From: Actinomucor elegans
Lineage: Eukaryota > Mucoromycota > Mucoromycetes > Mucorales > Mucoraceae
DNA: 64,000 nt
Assembly: GCA_026027325.1 (NCBI GenBank)
Contig: JAMSLZ010000018.1
Coordinates: 186,001-250,000 of the forward strand
Direction of reading: 5' to 3'
A program made the position numbers and the translations under genes. Every line of letters begins with the position of its first letter. The stretch's first letter is position 1. Of this stretch, positions 1 to 10,689 are shown piece by piece. The notes under the pieces are model-generated. The model was not told the origin of the DNA. It ran no database searches and saw only the letters and a list, made by a program, of their open reading frames with translations.

Positions 1-372
1 CGGTGGGCCACTATGAAACTTGTCCGTGCTTTGATTGGCATGAGATCCTTAATGCGTGAATTGCTTGCACCGTATTTTGTTAGAATGCGTATGTCTCATA
101 AAGAAAAACGCAGTTGGTTTAGTGGACGCAAAGACATCTTGTTTGGTTTCTCCGCTATTGCATATATTATCATTAGACTACCTATCGTTGGTATCCTTGG
201 ATACGGTATTGCTCAAGCCGCTTCAGCTTATATGCTGACGGTAGTGACAGAACCACCATCAAAAGATATATTTAAAAAGAGACTCGATGAACACGAGAAC
301 AGTGTAGATGATTTGACTGCGCTCGAGAAGCCTACTCCTGAAACAATGACCAGTAATAAAAAACAAGATTAA
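1..372 (+). CDS. EI24/Rrt8-like multi-pass membrane protein, 3' end only
   Basis: The open frame enters from the left edge of the window (codons for R-W-A-T precede the first ATG at 13) and stops at 372, so this is the C-terminal exon of a longer gene. The visible part has a basic stretch rich in Arg/Lys, a hydrophobic segment (AYIIIRLPIVGILGYGIAQA) ending in a motif like AASAYMLTVV, and a polar tail. That layout resembles the last part of fungal EI24-domain proteins of the Rrt8/outer-spore-wall or lipid-droplet type. The family call is recognition by pattern, not by a full domain. It could be another membrane protein with a similar tail. The ATG at 13 should not be taken as the start. Confidence 0.55.
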   Translation, partial: RWATMKLVRALIGMRSLMRELLAPYFVRMRMSHKEKRSWFSGRKDILFGFSAIAYIIIRLPIVGILGYGIAQAASAYMLTVVTEPPSKDIFKKRLDEHENSVDDLTALEKPTPETMTSNKKQD

Positions 373-709
373 CAAGCTTGATGCTTTGTTATCAGAGCAG
401 CGGACTTAATACACTACATGTACATAATAATATAATATGCATGGCTTAGAAAAGCTTCAAGTATCTAGATAGATATCGTATTCTTGGTTTAATAATAAAT
501 GTCAACACGCATAAGATTATAAAATAGAAACAGAGGGCATTAGTACAAATTTATGGAATCATAGACATACACTATCTTGAACTTGTCTGAAGAGCTCAGA
601 TCAAAACATGCCATTCAGGGGGTGGAAGGATTCCGTTAATATTTGGAAAGTGATTATACATGGGATATTTATTATAATAAGGTACAGCTTCTTGGCATCG
701 TACTCTACC
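373..709. other. Intergenic, convergent 3' regions
   Basis: AT-rich spacer between two convergent genes. It must hold both 3' UTRs. I see no further gene or repeat. Confidence 0.6.
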
Positions 710-1022
710 CTATAGGACACAGCCAGTTCGAGCCGTGACAACACATCGACGTAGAGAAGGGCTAAAAGCAGTTCCATTTTGACAATCATGTAAGGTTGGC
801 TCAGGATTACCAGCAACGCAATAGTAATATTTAAAGCAGTTATTAGAATCAGGATATGATCCAGCTCCACTCGAGCCTGCTGGGCATCGCATGTCTCTTT
901 CTATAAACATTGTTATTATCTATTCTATATAAATTAATAGCTATCTAAGACATACTTATAATGGCAGCTTGAGTAGCAAAAGCTAATAATCCAACAAGAA
1001 GTAAAAAATATTGAAGGTGCAT
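710..1022 (-). CDS. Small secreted protein with one CBM14 (peritrophin-A) chitin-binding domain
   Basis: Two exons, 956-1022 and 710-900, joined over a 55-nt GT..AG intron, encode about 85 residues. Exon 1 encodes a typical signal peptide beginning MHLQYFLLLVGLLAFA. The mature part has six cysteines in the type-2 chitin-binding (CBM14) spacing: MRC, NNC, YYYC, HDC, RRC and TGC, with the aromatic run FKYYYC that lies at the sugar face in this family. CBM14 proteins bind chitin; in fungi the best-known example is the Avr4 effector, which shields hyphal walls from plant chitinase. Here a secreted wall-associated chitin binder is inferred; an effector role is not shown. The start at 1022 was chosen because it supplies the signal peptide and keeps frame across the intron. 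Confidence 0.8.
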
Positions 1023-2760
1023 ATTATCGCAATAATGTTATGTAAAGAAAAAAGAACTAACCTCGAATATCAATAAAGACGATGGTCTTTATATATAGGC
1101 GCAAATAAGCGGCCTATTGCATATAGACTGTTAAACTGTCTTGAATTACTCCCGTACGGTATGCATCCAAGTATATATATAGATCTGTATCTACATCTAT
1201 TCTTTCATTTTTATAGTTGAAAAAGCATTCCAAGCATATATTTGTTACTGCTTATTACCTATGTAGAATGTGTTGTAATCTGTTAGAAATGTAGATATGA
1301 TATAGTCCACATTATTGCATTTGTTTACCTCCATTGAATGATTTACATATTAAGAACTACAAGAAGGAATCAGTTTTACCAAGAGAAATGACTGTTGCAT
1401 GCCTGCATTTTGTTACATGACTTCCGATGTTTACCTGGGGTTGGTGGCGAGGGGTTACCGGGCAAATCTAAGTAGTGTATGCAGGGTGAAGGTTCTCCAT
1501 AATCCTGCAAGATGTTTTATTAAGGACATGTATATACAAACAATGTAATTAAAAGAAGGCATAATCGTTAGGTAGTGAGCAGTAGTGCTTTCAGGAACAT
1601 GAAACAAAAGGAAAGGACTATGTTTCTGGATAAATTCTTGATGATAAGCACCAGTTTTGATCCATGATCGACAGCCGTTACTAGAACAAGCTGTCGTGAA
1701 TATAGGTACACCCTTTGCTTGGCTAAAAGTGCACGTAGTAATATGTACAAATAACAGCTAATAGATGATGCACATGCTGCTTGGGCGTATTCCTTTTCTT
1801 TCAAATAAACGATAATGGTTATTAGAATCAACTTGGATGCAGCGTAAATAAAATAAATGTAGTTAGGTATGATTATAAAATCGTAGTACTTTCGTTTTAC
1901 CTATCTTAACTTGTTCAAGTAAACTCCTACGTTAAGTAGATAGATATTAACATTCGTGATTAGATAGATGTTCTGTTTATTTTACAAAATTAAACTAAGC
2001 AATTGAATTCCCATTTGCTGCGGTGAAGCCTTCTGTCAGATGAAATAATAGTTCAACTAAAATTGAATATAAACCATTCCTTGTTCAAAGAACCTTACGA
2101 ACTTTGAAAAGATCATCTATCCCAATACTCGGCATCAATGAGGACGCTTCATTAAGTTTACACTTTATCCTGAACACATTAAAAGCAGCATTAAATTCAA
2201 GTTATGACCTCAAAGATCCAGTTTCAGCCAAGTTGGTTTTTGAGAATCCCAAATACAACCTGCTCAAAACAAGAAGATAACAGGCAAGAAATATGCATGA
2301 TAGCAGAATAACGCACTCGCGTTTCTGATTGGCTATCGACACTTTATGATTTTAAGGTGTCTTAGGCTTTTTTTCAAATCAAACATTTCCTTTTGGCACG
2401 ATGTTTAAAATGAGGAAGTATTTACCCACAAAACATCTATTAATAAAATGTGTGAAGAATATCGTTGTATATCTATTGGAGCAGTAGTTATTGTATAGTT
2501 TACTAAATTAATATAAGTTTCTTTGCCGAAAAGTTGATTTTTCTGTCATTTGGTAATATCGCTACAACATCTATCTATATATACATTGAATTGTAAAAAT
2601 ATACAATAAATATGAAAATATACCCTTAAACACAACAGATCTATGATGCTTAAAAACTAAGTCTTTAAAATGTTTCTATGTCCTTTGAAGAATATCACGT
2701 GTTTGAGAAAATGGGTCTGAAGCAATTTTCTTAGAGTTTTATCCCGGAGCCATTATACAT

Positions 2761-2830
2761 ATTTCGGTTAAATATTGCATCTCATTAGTAGCTCACGTTC
2801 ATAGTAAGCTATTGAATCTTCTAGTATTTC
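2761..2830 (+). repeat. Dispersed intergenic repeat, copy 1
   Basis: Degenerate copy of the family whose best core is GTCGCATCTGATTAGTAGTC. Here it reads ATTGCATCTCATTAGTAGCT followed by CACGTTCATAG and an AGCTATTGAATCTTCTAG tail like the other copies. Confidence 0.6.
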
Positions 2831-2924
2831 TATTTAGATAAAATAAAATGGATATATTACATAATTAATGGTGGGCAATAAACTATATATATTTCATTTA
2901 ATAATAAACCTAATCAAGTACAGA

Positions 2925-2995
2925 TAACTCGGTCGATCTCGATCAACTGTCGCATCTGATAAACGCTTCATGCGTACATTAAGTAGCTTCTTGTA
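2925..2995 (+). repeat. Dispersed intergenic repeat, copy 2
   Basis: Begins with CTCGGTCGATCTCGATCAAC and continues with TGTCGCATCTGATAAACGC. It lies about 164 bp from copy 1, a spacing seen again in other clusters. Confidence 0.55.
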
Positions 2996-4420
2996 TTACA
3001 AGTTTTAGTCTGCTCTGATTTTTTTATCTTATCAACATCGGTTCATTTATAACCTCTCATTAACCATTGATCTTCCTTTGCTGGCCGAAATGCTTGTTCT
3101 TTTTTTGCTCTTTTTTGCTTTTAAAACATACATAGTAGCATTGTTCATTACACATAACACCTCTGTTTATTGCCATTGCCACTTATTCATTATTACGAAG
3201 CTATACTTGTTTAGGTTACAATGCAGTTAATAGGAGTTTCAGGGATATAGAGCAAGTTGACAGGTCACCAATAACAATAGAAAACGTACAAGAACTAAAA
3301 AGGACAAATAAAAATATGTGTATATATATATAAATAAAAAAAAACTTTTCAATGGCTCGTTAAGCGTCTATCAATTGAGCCGCATGTAATCTGGTTACTT
3401 GGTTCTCAATCAAATCATTCAATTGATATCCTGCTAGCTCCAGTACAATAGATAATATATCATACTGTATTTTGAGATATGACAAACCAATTTTCATTAG
3501 AGATCAGATTTTTATAATGTCTTTTTTATTTTCTTTAGTGGCTGATCTACTTCTTTTAGCTAGAAATGACCGATATCTCAAGCATAAACTAACAGCGATG
3601 ACAAGAAACTAGATTGCACATCGATGAATGTGAATTCTATCTAATATTACCCTTCATTATGCACCGCGTTATCATTGATATGAATAGATTTCTAGGTTCT
3701 GCTATAATATAATAAAACCCAAAAAAAATCCTATCAGGGATTATTAAACATACTAAACCTACGTTATTAATAGGTTGGTCCTTCAAAACGCCATATTTAT
3801 GATGCACAAAAACTCATGTTGCGCAGAAAATTAAGCCTATGTAAGCAAAGTACATATGGACTTTATACTTTTGCATTTCTCAATCGGTTCCAATTTAATG
3901 TCGCATTCAACAGCCATTACATAGTTAAGAATAAACCTTTCTATCTATTAGAATACAGGTATTTCATATGAATTTGATTATTGATCAACAGATCTTCTAA
4001 ACACTCTGACTGATAGTCTATATTTGAAATGAAACGTTGTACCTACAAGGATAATCACTACTATAGCCTATAGTAAGAGAAGCAGTACATCGCAATTTAA
4101 GACTATTCAGAAACATGTTGGGTAGTACATTCTTGAAAATAGCATTCTCATTTCATCAATGGAGTTGGCTGATTGTCCAAGAGTAAGATTCAGAAAAAAC
4201 TTTAAGGTATACCCAATATTCATTATTTCTGGTGTGTAATATGATTATGATTGGTTATCTGATGTTTGAAAAATTGGTGATGATTGATAATGAACACGCC
4301 AACAACCTATACTCGACACAGTGTTTTGACGCAGCATTTGTATATTAAAAATATGAGCTAATATAGATTCGATTAATCAAATTTATACAGAATTAGATTG
4401 CATATCGGATAGTGCAAAAA

Positions 4421-4572
4421 TCATTCTAAATACATTGTGTATATATAAAAAATAAAAAGGTAGACTGTCGATTCGATTAAACGAACGAATCCCTGAAGCT
4501 CCATCCTCGTGCACTACTAAATCTGCATGAATGTCGAACTTTTCCTCCAAAGTAGCCGAAAACTCGGGAAAA
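4421..4572 (-). other. Open minus-strand stretch, possible exon or gene remnant
   Basis: After an AG acceptor-like site at 4573-4574, the minus strand is open for about 50 codons with protein-like composition (FSATLEEKFDIHADLVV, then HEDGASGIRSF), unlike the I/K/N-rich noise around it. The end near 4421 turns AT-rich. I do not recognise the family and could not find a convincing 5' exon, so it may be a relic. Confidence 0.25.
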
Positions 4573-4793
4573 CTATTGTTTTATCATAGACAGGGTATTA
4601 GGTTATCATTAGCGCGTAGCAGTAATGTACTACACAATACAAAATGTAACAGACACGGGGCAAAGGATGCTCAAGTTTCATGTTTTCTGTGCTGATTTAA
4701 TTCAATTTCCGAGTTACCATGACAGCACTTTGTGTAAGTTCGAGAATAAGCGCTTTTTTTTCTCTCTTTAGTACACTTTAAAACTTTTTCACA

Positions 4794-7700
4794 ATGGAAG
4801 AGCTAGTAATGCCTAACAATGGTACTTTAGCTGGCTTTCCTTGCTTTTGGATCTTCCGTTTTCTATGTGAAGACGAAGAGCCTCTACCGGGATCACCAGC
4901 GCAAACGTCGAAATCGCCTACTGGTCTTCAAACTCAACTAGTTTTATGTACAAGTGTAGGCGTATTGTGTTTTTTGCTGTTTTGTTTTTTGCGAGTGAGG
5001 TATAGATGAATCTATAAAAATAAATTGGATACTGTTACTGACATATTTTTAATAGATGGAGCGGTATCTACTCGCCAAGACTAAGAATGAGAAAGTGAGT
5101 GCAGCCGCAGCGGCCTAAATAACATATGCTAAATATTTATCTTTTTCGCAGGCATGCACCTGAGCAGCTACCGACAAGCTTTTTTGGTTGGATTATACCC
5201 CTTTTAAAGACACCCAACTCTGTAATTATGGATAAGGTCGGCCTTGATGCAGTAGTGGTAAGAAAGACATGAATGAAAATAAGCGCATGATCTAACGTTT
5301 ACCACAGATGCTTCAGTTTTTATTAATGAGCGTCAAGCTCTTTGGTTTTTGTGGATTCTTTGGCACAGTTGTATTATATCCTATCAGTAAGATGGGCGGT
5401 GATATAGCAAACGGAACCTATCCCGAGAATCCAGGCAACGACACTAACGATAATACATTATATGCAACTCATCACGAACAGTTCTTCCTTGGTGCTATGG
5501 GTGCGAACAATAATAACTTCGTATCTCGCTCAGTCTCATTTTTATGGGTATATTTGTTCTTTACATACTTGTTTGTTTTTGCTACTTTTTACTTTACCTT
5601 TCTCAATTACCGAGACTATGTTCGCATTCGCCGCCAATTCCTGCTCAGAAAAGCAAAGACCTTATCAGCACGTACCTTATTGGTCACTGGTATTCCGCCT
5701 TACCTTAGATCTGATCGTAAATTAGCAGAGTACTTTGAAAATCTGGGCATTGGTGTAGTCGAGTCAGTACATACAATTCGCCATGTAGGTCGATTATTAG
5801 AGTTTATCAAAGAAAGAGCGCAACATTTGCGCCAGCTGGAAACTGCTTATACCAATTATTTGGGCAACCCCTGTGATGACCCCAACTATGACCCAGACGA
5901 AATATTAAACGAAGAAGATGCACGCGAATCTACTCTGCATGAAACGTGCTCAGTTGATTCGGATAGCCTACCTACACATCAGAAACGTAGACCTCGACCG
6001 ATGATTCGACAAGGATATTTTTGTGGGCCCAAAATCGATGCTATTGATCATTACACTGAAAAATTTGATGAAATTGATCAACTAGTTGTAAAAGCACGTA
6101 AAGTAGGCAAGTTCTTGCCTACCAGTGTTGGATTCGTTACATTCGAAGAAACCATGAGCGCTGTAAGCCATAATACCATAGCATATCTTTACAGTAGTAC
6201 TAATTCTACCAACAGTATGTTGCTTCTCAAGTTTTGATTGATGCTACACCGTTTAGACTTCGAGCACAGCTAGCTCCTGAGCCAAGAGATGTATTATGGG
6301 AAAATATATCCATGCATGGTCGGGAAAGAGTCATTCGCAAAGCATTGATTATGTTCATTCTGCTATTCTTGGTGTTTTCATGGGCAATTCCATGTAATTA
6401 TTTGTCTGCTTTGACTTCTCTAAAGTCATTGAAAGCTTACTTTCCTTGGTTACTGAAACTGGCCGAAAAAAATAAGATACTGAATCAAATCGTCGCTGGT
6501 TTCATTCCTACACTTGGAGTGGTTATCTTCTTTTCGGTTTTGCCGATTGTATTCAATAGTAAGTACTACTTAGTTGGAAAAAAAAAACCAGTTTATTGAT
6601 ATATTGAATTAGGTCTTAGCGTCATTGAAGGCTTTACTACAAGAAGTGAATCAGAAGAATCCTGCTTTGCAAAGTAAGTACTCTATAATACAAGTTCAAT
6701 GGAATTATTAATTTTCTTTTATAGACAATTCTTCTTCCTATTTGCAAATGTATTGTTGTTCATTACAGTAGCTAGTACTTTATTCAAATCACAGAAAGAT
6801 ATCTTTGAAGACCCAACCAAGATTGCCAATATTTTCGCCTCTAAGCTTCCAGAAGTAGCGCCCTTCTATATCAACTATACCATACTTCAAGGCTTTATGC
6901 TGTAAGTATAGTCTTTAAGTTTCAGAACACTTTTGTTAACTCAAGTGATATCTAGGTGCCCTATCCAATTACTTCAAATAGGTCCTATTCTTGTCCAGCA
7001 GTTCTATCGCACCTTCTTGTGCAAAACACCTCGCGATTATGCCGAAGTTTTTGCGCCTCGTATGTATAACTTTGGTTGGGGATATCCTGTCCCTGTCTTC
7101 ATGTTCGTTGTGATTCTGGTATATTCTACCATCTCACCTTTAATCTTGGTATTTGGAGTGATTTACTTTGCCATGTCTTATCTCGTCTGTAAATATCAAC
7201 TACTTTACGGTAAGATCTAGATAGATTACAAACACAGGCATATACTAAGTTTATGTTATAGTTTATTTCCATTCTTATGAAGTAGCTGGTAGAATGTGGC
7301 CGTTGGTGTTCTCGCGTATTATTATAGGTCTTTTGATTTTTGAATTAACATCTGCGGGTTTATTCACGTTGAACAAGTCCTATCCGTTAGCTGCTCTCTG
7401 CGTGCCACTTATTTTCCTCACAGTAGCATACAAGTTTATGATGGATAAAGCCTATCAAAAGAGTACGCAATTTCTGCCTCTTACGTTGTTGGCTGAAAAG
7501 CTTGGCCCAATGACTACCATGGCTTTACAATGTCACCCACAGCAAACAAGAGACATTATCAGTAGTCCGTCCACTATGGACGATGCTAATGTACACCCAT
7601 TATCCAATACCAAAAAGGAACCAATTCCAGTAACAACAACAGCAGCAGCAGCAGCGGCAACAGGAGCATCAGCAACGCATTCAACTGGCGAATCAAGCAC

Positions 7701-8317
7701 AGCAGCTGTTAAAAAGAACCGTAAACGTCGCACTGTTTTGGATGAAGATGATTATGTCGCAGATCCTAGAAAGTTTACAGACTTTAAGGAGCCACCGATG
7801 ACCTTATTGAACGGTATTCTGAATACGGGCATGAAACAGTATGGACACCCTGCTTTATTGGGTGTCTTGCCACAGCTTTGGTTACCTGTCAAAGCTGGTT
7901 ACGAAGATCGCGGGATTGTACGAAATATTATTGCGAGTAATGATTCCTCTTCTGCTTCATTCACTTCCTCATCATCTGCATCTACTACATCCTTATTGAA
8001 AAAGCAACATCCACAAGCAGGTAAGAATAAAATATAGACTGTCGCTTTAGTATACTGATATTGTTGGAGCAGGAGCGGATGAAAGCCAACCCCTTTTACA
8101 AAGAGATATACCCAGTCGTGCAATCAATAACATTGATACAACCAACATACCAATCAAAAGAAGAAAGAAAAGAAAGCTAGTTGGACAAGAAGAAGGTGGA
8201 CAAACTGATGAAGAAGAAGAAGAAGATAACGTAGGCACTTATTACCATCATCCTGAAAGAAGACACTCGAGGAACTTGTTAAGCAGATCTTATGGTGCTT
8301 GTTCCTTAACTAAATAA
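4794..8317 (+). CDS. Csc1/OSCA/TMEM63-type osmosensitive cation channel (DUF221)
   Basis: Ten exons (4794-4999, 5056-5094, 5152-5257, 5308-6162, 6216-6558, 6613-6673, 6725-6901, 6956-7209, 7262-8020, 8073-8317) encode about 1014 residues. Order of parts: an N-terminal TM region (exons 1-4), a cytosolic PHM7-like domain with the strand SVGFVTFEETMSA and the family run ATPFRLRAQLAPEPRDVLW, then the seven-TM DUF221 core (exons 5-9). Core landmarks include the RSESEES segment before a TM, PRDYAEVFAPRMYNFGWGYP, and YFHSYEVAGRMWPLV. The C-terminal tail is low-complexity and acidic. Members are membrane channels gated by osmotic or mechanical stress and pass calcium. The acidic, Ser-rich tail is specific to this protein. 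Known relatives in yeast are Csc1, Phm7 and Rsn1; I cannot say which one this is orthologous to. Confidence 0.88.
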
Positions 8318-8849
8318 AATAACATGTCTTAAAAAGGTTTTTATATCAACTAATCGTACACAGCAGTTGATGTCATTTAAGCTATCGCTCAGAATCTCTT
8401 TTTCTTAACGCTGATGTTCAGATTGACCTTCAAGGATAGGAGACACTGCCAGTAGGAGCCCAAGAATATTCATTTAATAGATAATCTATAGGAGATAGTC
8501 CATGAACAGCATGGAATCAAAACGTTTTCAATACCCCAATAGACGTGGATGCTCCTTCTAACCTCCTCTTATAATCCCCTATGTTTCTTCATATATAGAC
8601 AGGGGAAGAACGTACATAAAGGGAGGAGCAATACTAATGTACAAGACACACATAAAACGCGTACAAAACGCGTACAAAAGCACAAGTTATCTGTTCTCAA
8701 TTGATTTTCTTCTTCTTTTGCTAAAGTTTCTCTTTGTATTTAAATACCTTAGTCTTGTTTAGTACATTACATCCCTTTTCCCCGTCTTTCTTACACTCTT
8801 TTCTTTATTGATATCTCTTTCAAACAAATCCATCCCTTTTTCCCCTGTT
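8318..8849. other. Intergenic promoter region
   Basis: About 530 bp between two tandem genes. A pyrimidine-rich stretch (CTTCTTCTTTTGC, CCCTTTTCCCCGTC) lies in the last 150 bp before the next start codon, as expected of a promoter/5' UTR. No other feature seen. Confidence 0.5.
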
Positions 8850-10655
8850 ATGAGAATGGCATCACACTATTATTCATCTTCTATTGCTTCAGAGAAACTA
8901 GAAGAGATTGATGAAGAAGAACAGCTCATGTGGCAGGCAGAGCATAATATGCATCATGATATGGACGATGACGATAGCGAAGAAGACGAATTAATGATAG
9001 AAGATGCTTCATCCATGTCTTCTTCTCCAAGTATCCCAGATGAAAACATCAACTTTGACCTCGTTTACGCGCTTCATACATTTGTTGCAACTGTGGAAGG
9101 CCAGGCTTCTGTGGTTAAAGGTGATGCTTTGATATTGATGGAGGATACCAATATTTACTGGTGGCTAGTTGAAGTGCTCAAAACACGCGAAGTCGGCTAT
9201 ATCCCGGCCGAGAATATCGAGGTAATTTCAATGTAGTGTGTACCTGAATCTGAATGATTTACGCGTCTTATCCTTACTAGACGCCTTATGAACGACTAGC
9301 AAGATTAAACAAACATCGCAACGTAGAAATTACTTCACCTTCTATTGCTGATTCAGCACCTCAGCCTATCCAAATGACACATCCTCTAAAGCCGCAACGT
9401 AGAGTCACTATTGGAGACGAATCCATGTCAAAAATATTCCATTACGAAGTAGAGTCTGAGATTGACGAGGACGATGAAGATAGACTTGAAGAAGACAGTA
9501 TCCATTCTGAACGTGGTCAAGATACTTATCAGGATACTCGTCAAGGTGAATTCCAAGAAATGGTAATGGATCCATATGATGAACAGGCACGTACCTCTCA
9601 GAAATGGCAAGAGAAAAATTGGGATGAAGAATATCCTTTGCAGAACGGCCAGCAGCTACAAGCAGTACAGCCGCAACAAGCGCTACACATGCCAATTTCT
9701 TCGGCTTCAGAACAACAACTTTCAACTGAGGAAACGCTACAACAAAAGATGGAACTTCGAGTGTTTGCCGGCAATATCGGTCAAGGGCCTTTATTTCATA
9801 CTTTCACTATTTCAATAGCCACGACAGCTGATGAACTGATACGAACTTCTGTTAATAAGTTTGGAATGATAGATGTTGAGCCATCAGAGGATACTACAAT
9901 AGAGTATTATCTTGCTGTACAAGGCATGGATGGAGGTAAATTATATGAGTAATACTACAAAAAGAATGGGAACTGATATAGATTTGGTGAACGGTAGATG
10001 AATATGTATTGTCAGCTCAAGACAAGCCATTTTCGATCTTTAAAACACTGACAGATTCATTAACCACGCCCATGCCATCATTATCACATATAAAGCGTAT
10101 TTCGCAGCAATCACTGTCATCACTTCAGTCGCGTAATAGCACTAGTCGTCGTCCACGATCCAGTAGCTTTAGTAATTACGAACAGACATCGTATGACGAA
10201 GATTCTGTCATTCGGTTCTATTTACATCGCCGTATCAAAAGGGCCCATGAGCGAGAAGGTCTCTTGTACATTAAAGTATCACTTTATCCTGATGAATCCG
10301 CTGCCTCAGCTAGCGCAGCTGTTATCATACCAAGTCGCGATAATACTGCCTTTACAAAGAACCCTACGCCTACTAAATCTAAAAAGAGGCAACCTGCTAT
10401 TTCATCCAGATCTGAAATTGATCGCATTGACAAAATCATTGCTGTGCATCAAGAGTCCCCTATTGGTGCAGTAATTAACCTTGCATTGGAGAAATTCCAT
10501 GTTCCAGATGCTCAAGCAGATGATTATCCCGGCAAAAATGACCAACTACGGAACTCGAGACAGCTAGGTAAATACAGAATGTCGGTACGGGGTAACGGTC
10601 AAGGTAAATGTCTATTATATATATATAGGGGCGCTTATAGGAGTAGCATAGAATA

Positions 10656-10689
<34 letters not shown>

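Larger units (their letters stand above)
1023..4793. other. Long gene-poor AT-rich region
   Basis: No complete gene is visible in 3.8 kb. It holds two clear copies of the dispersed repeat (2761-2830 and 2925-2995) and a weaker one near 3985-4045. A GC-richer island at about 1420-1560 and an open stretch on the minus strand at 4421-4572 could be remnants or unrecognised exons. The promoter of the next gene lies at the right end, with a T-rich tract just before 4794. Confidence 0.5.

Noticed and set aside
8808..8849. Upstream extension of the Bud14/Tea4-like reading frame
   Set aside because: It starts with TTG, not ATG, and encodes a non-conserved stretch; the first ATG is at 8850.
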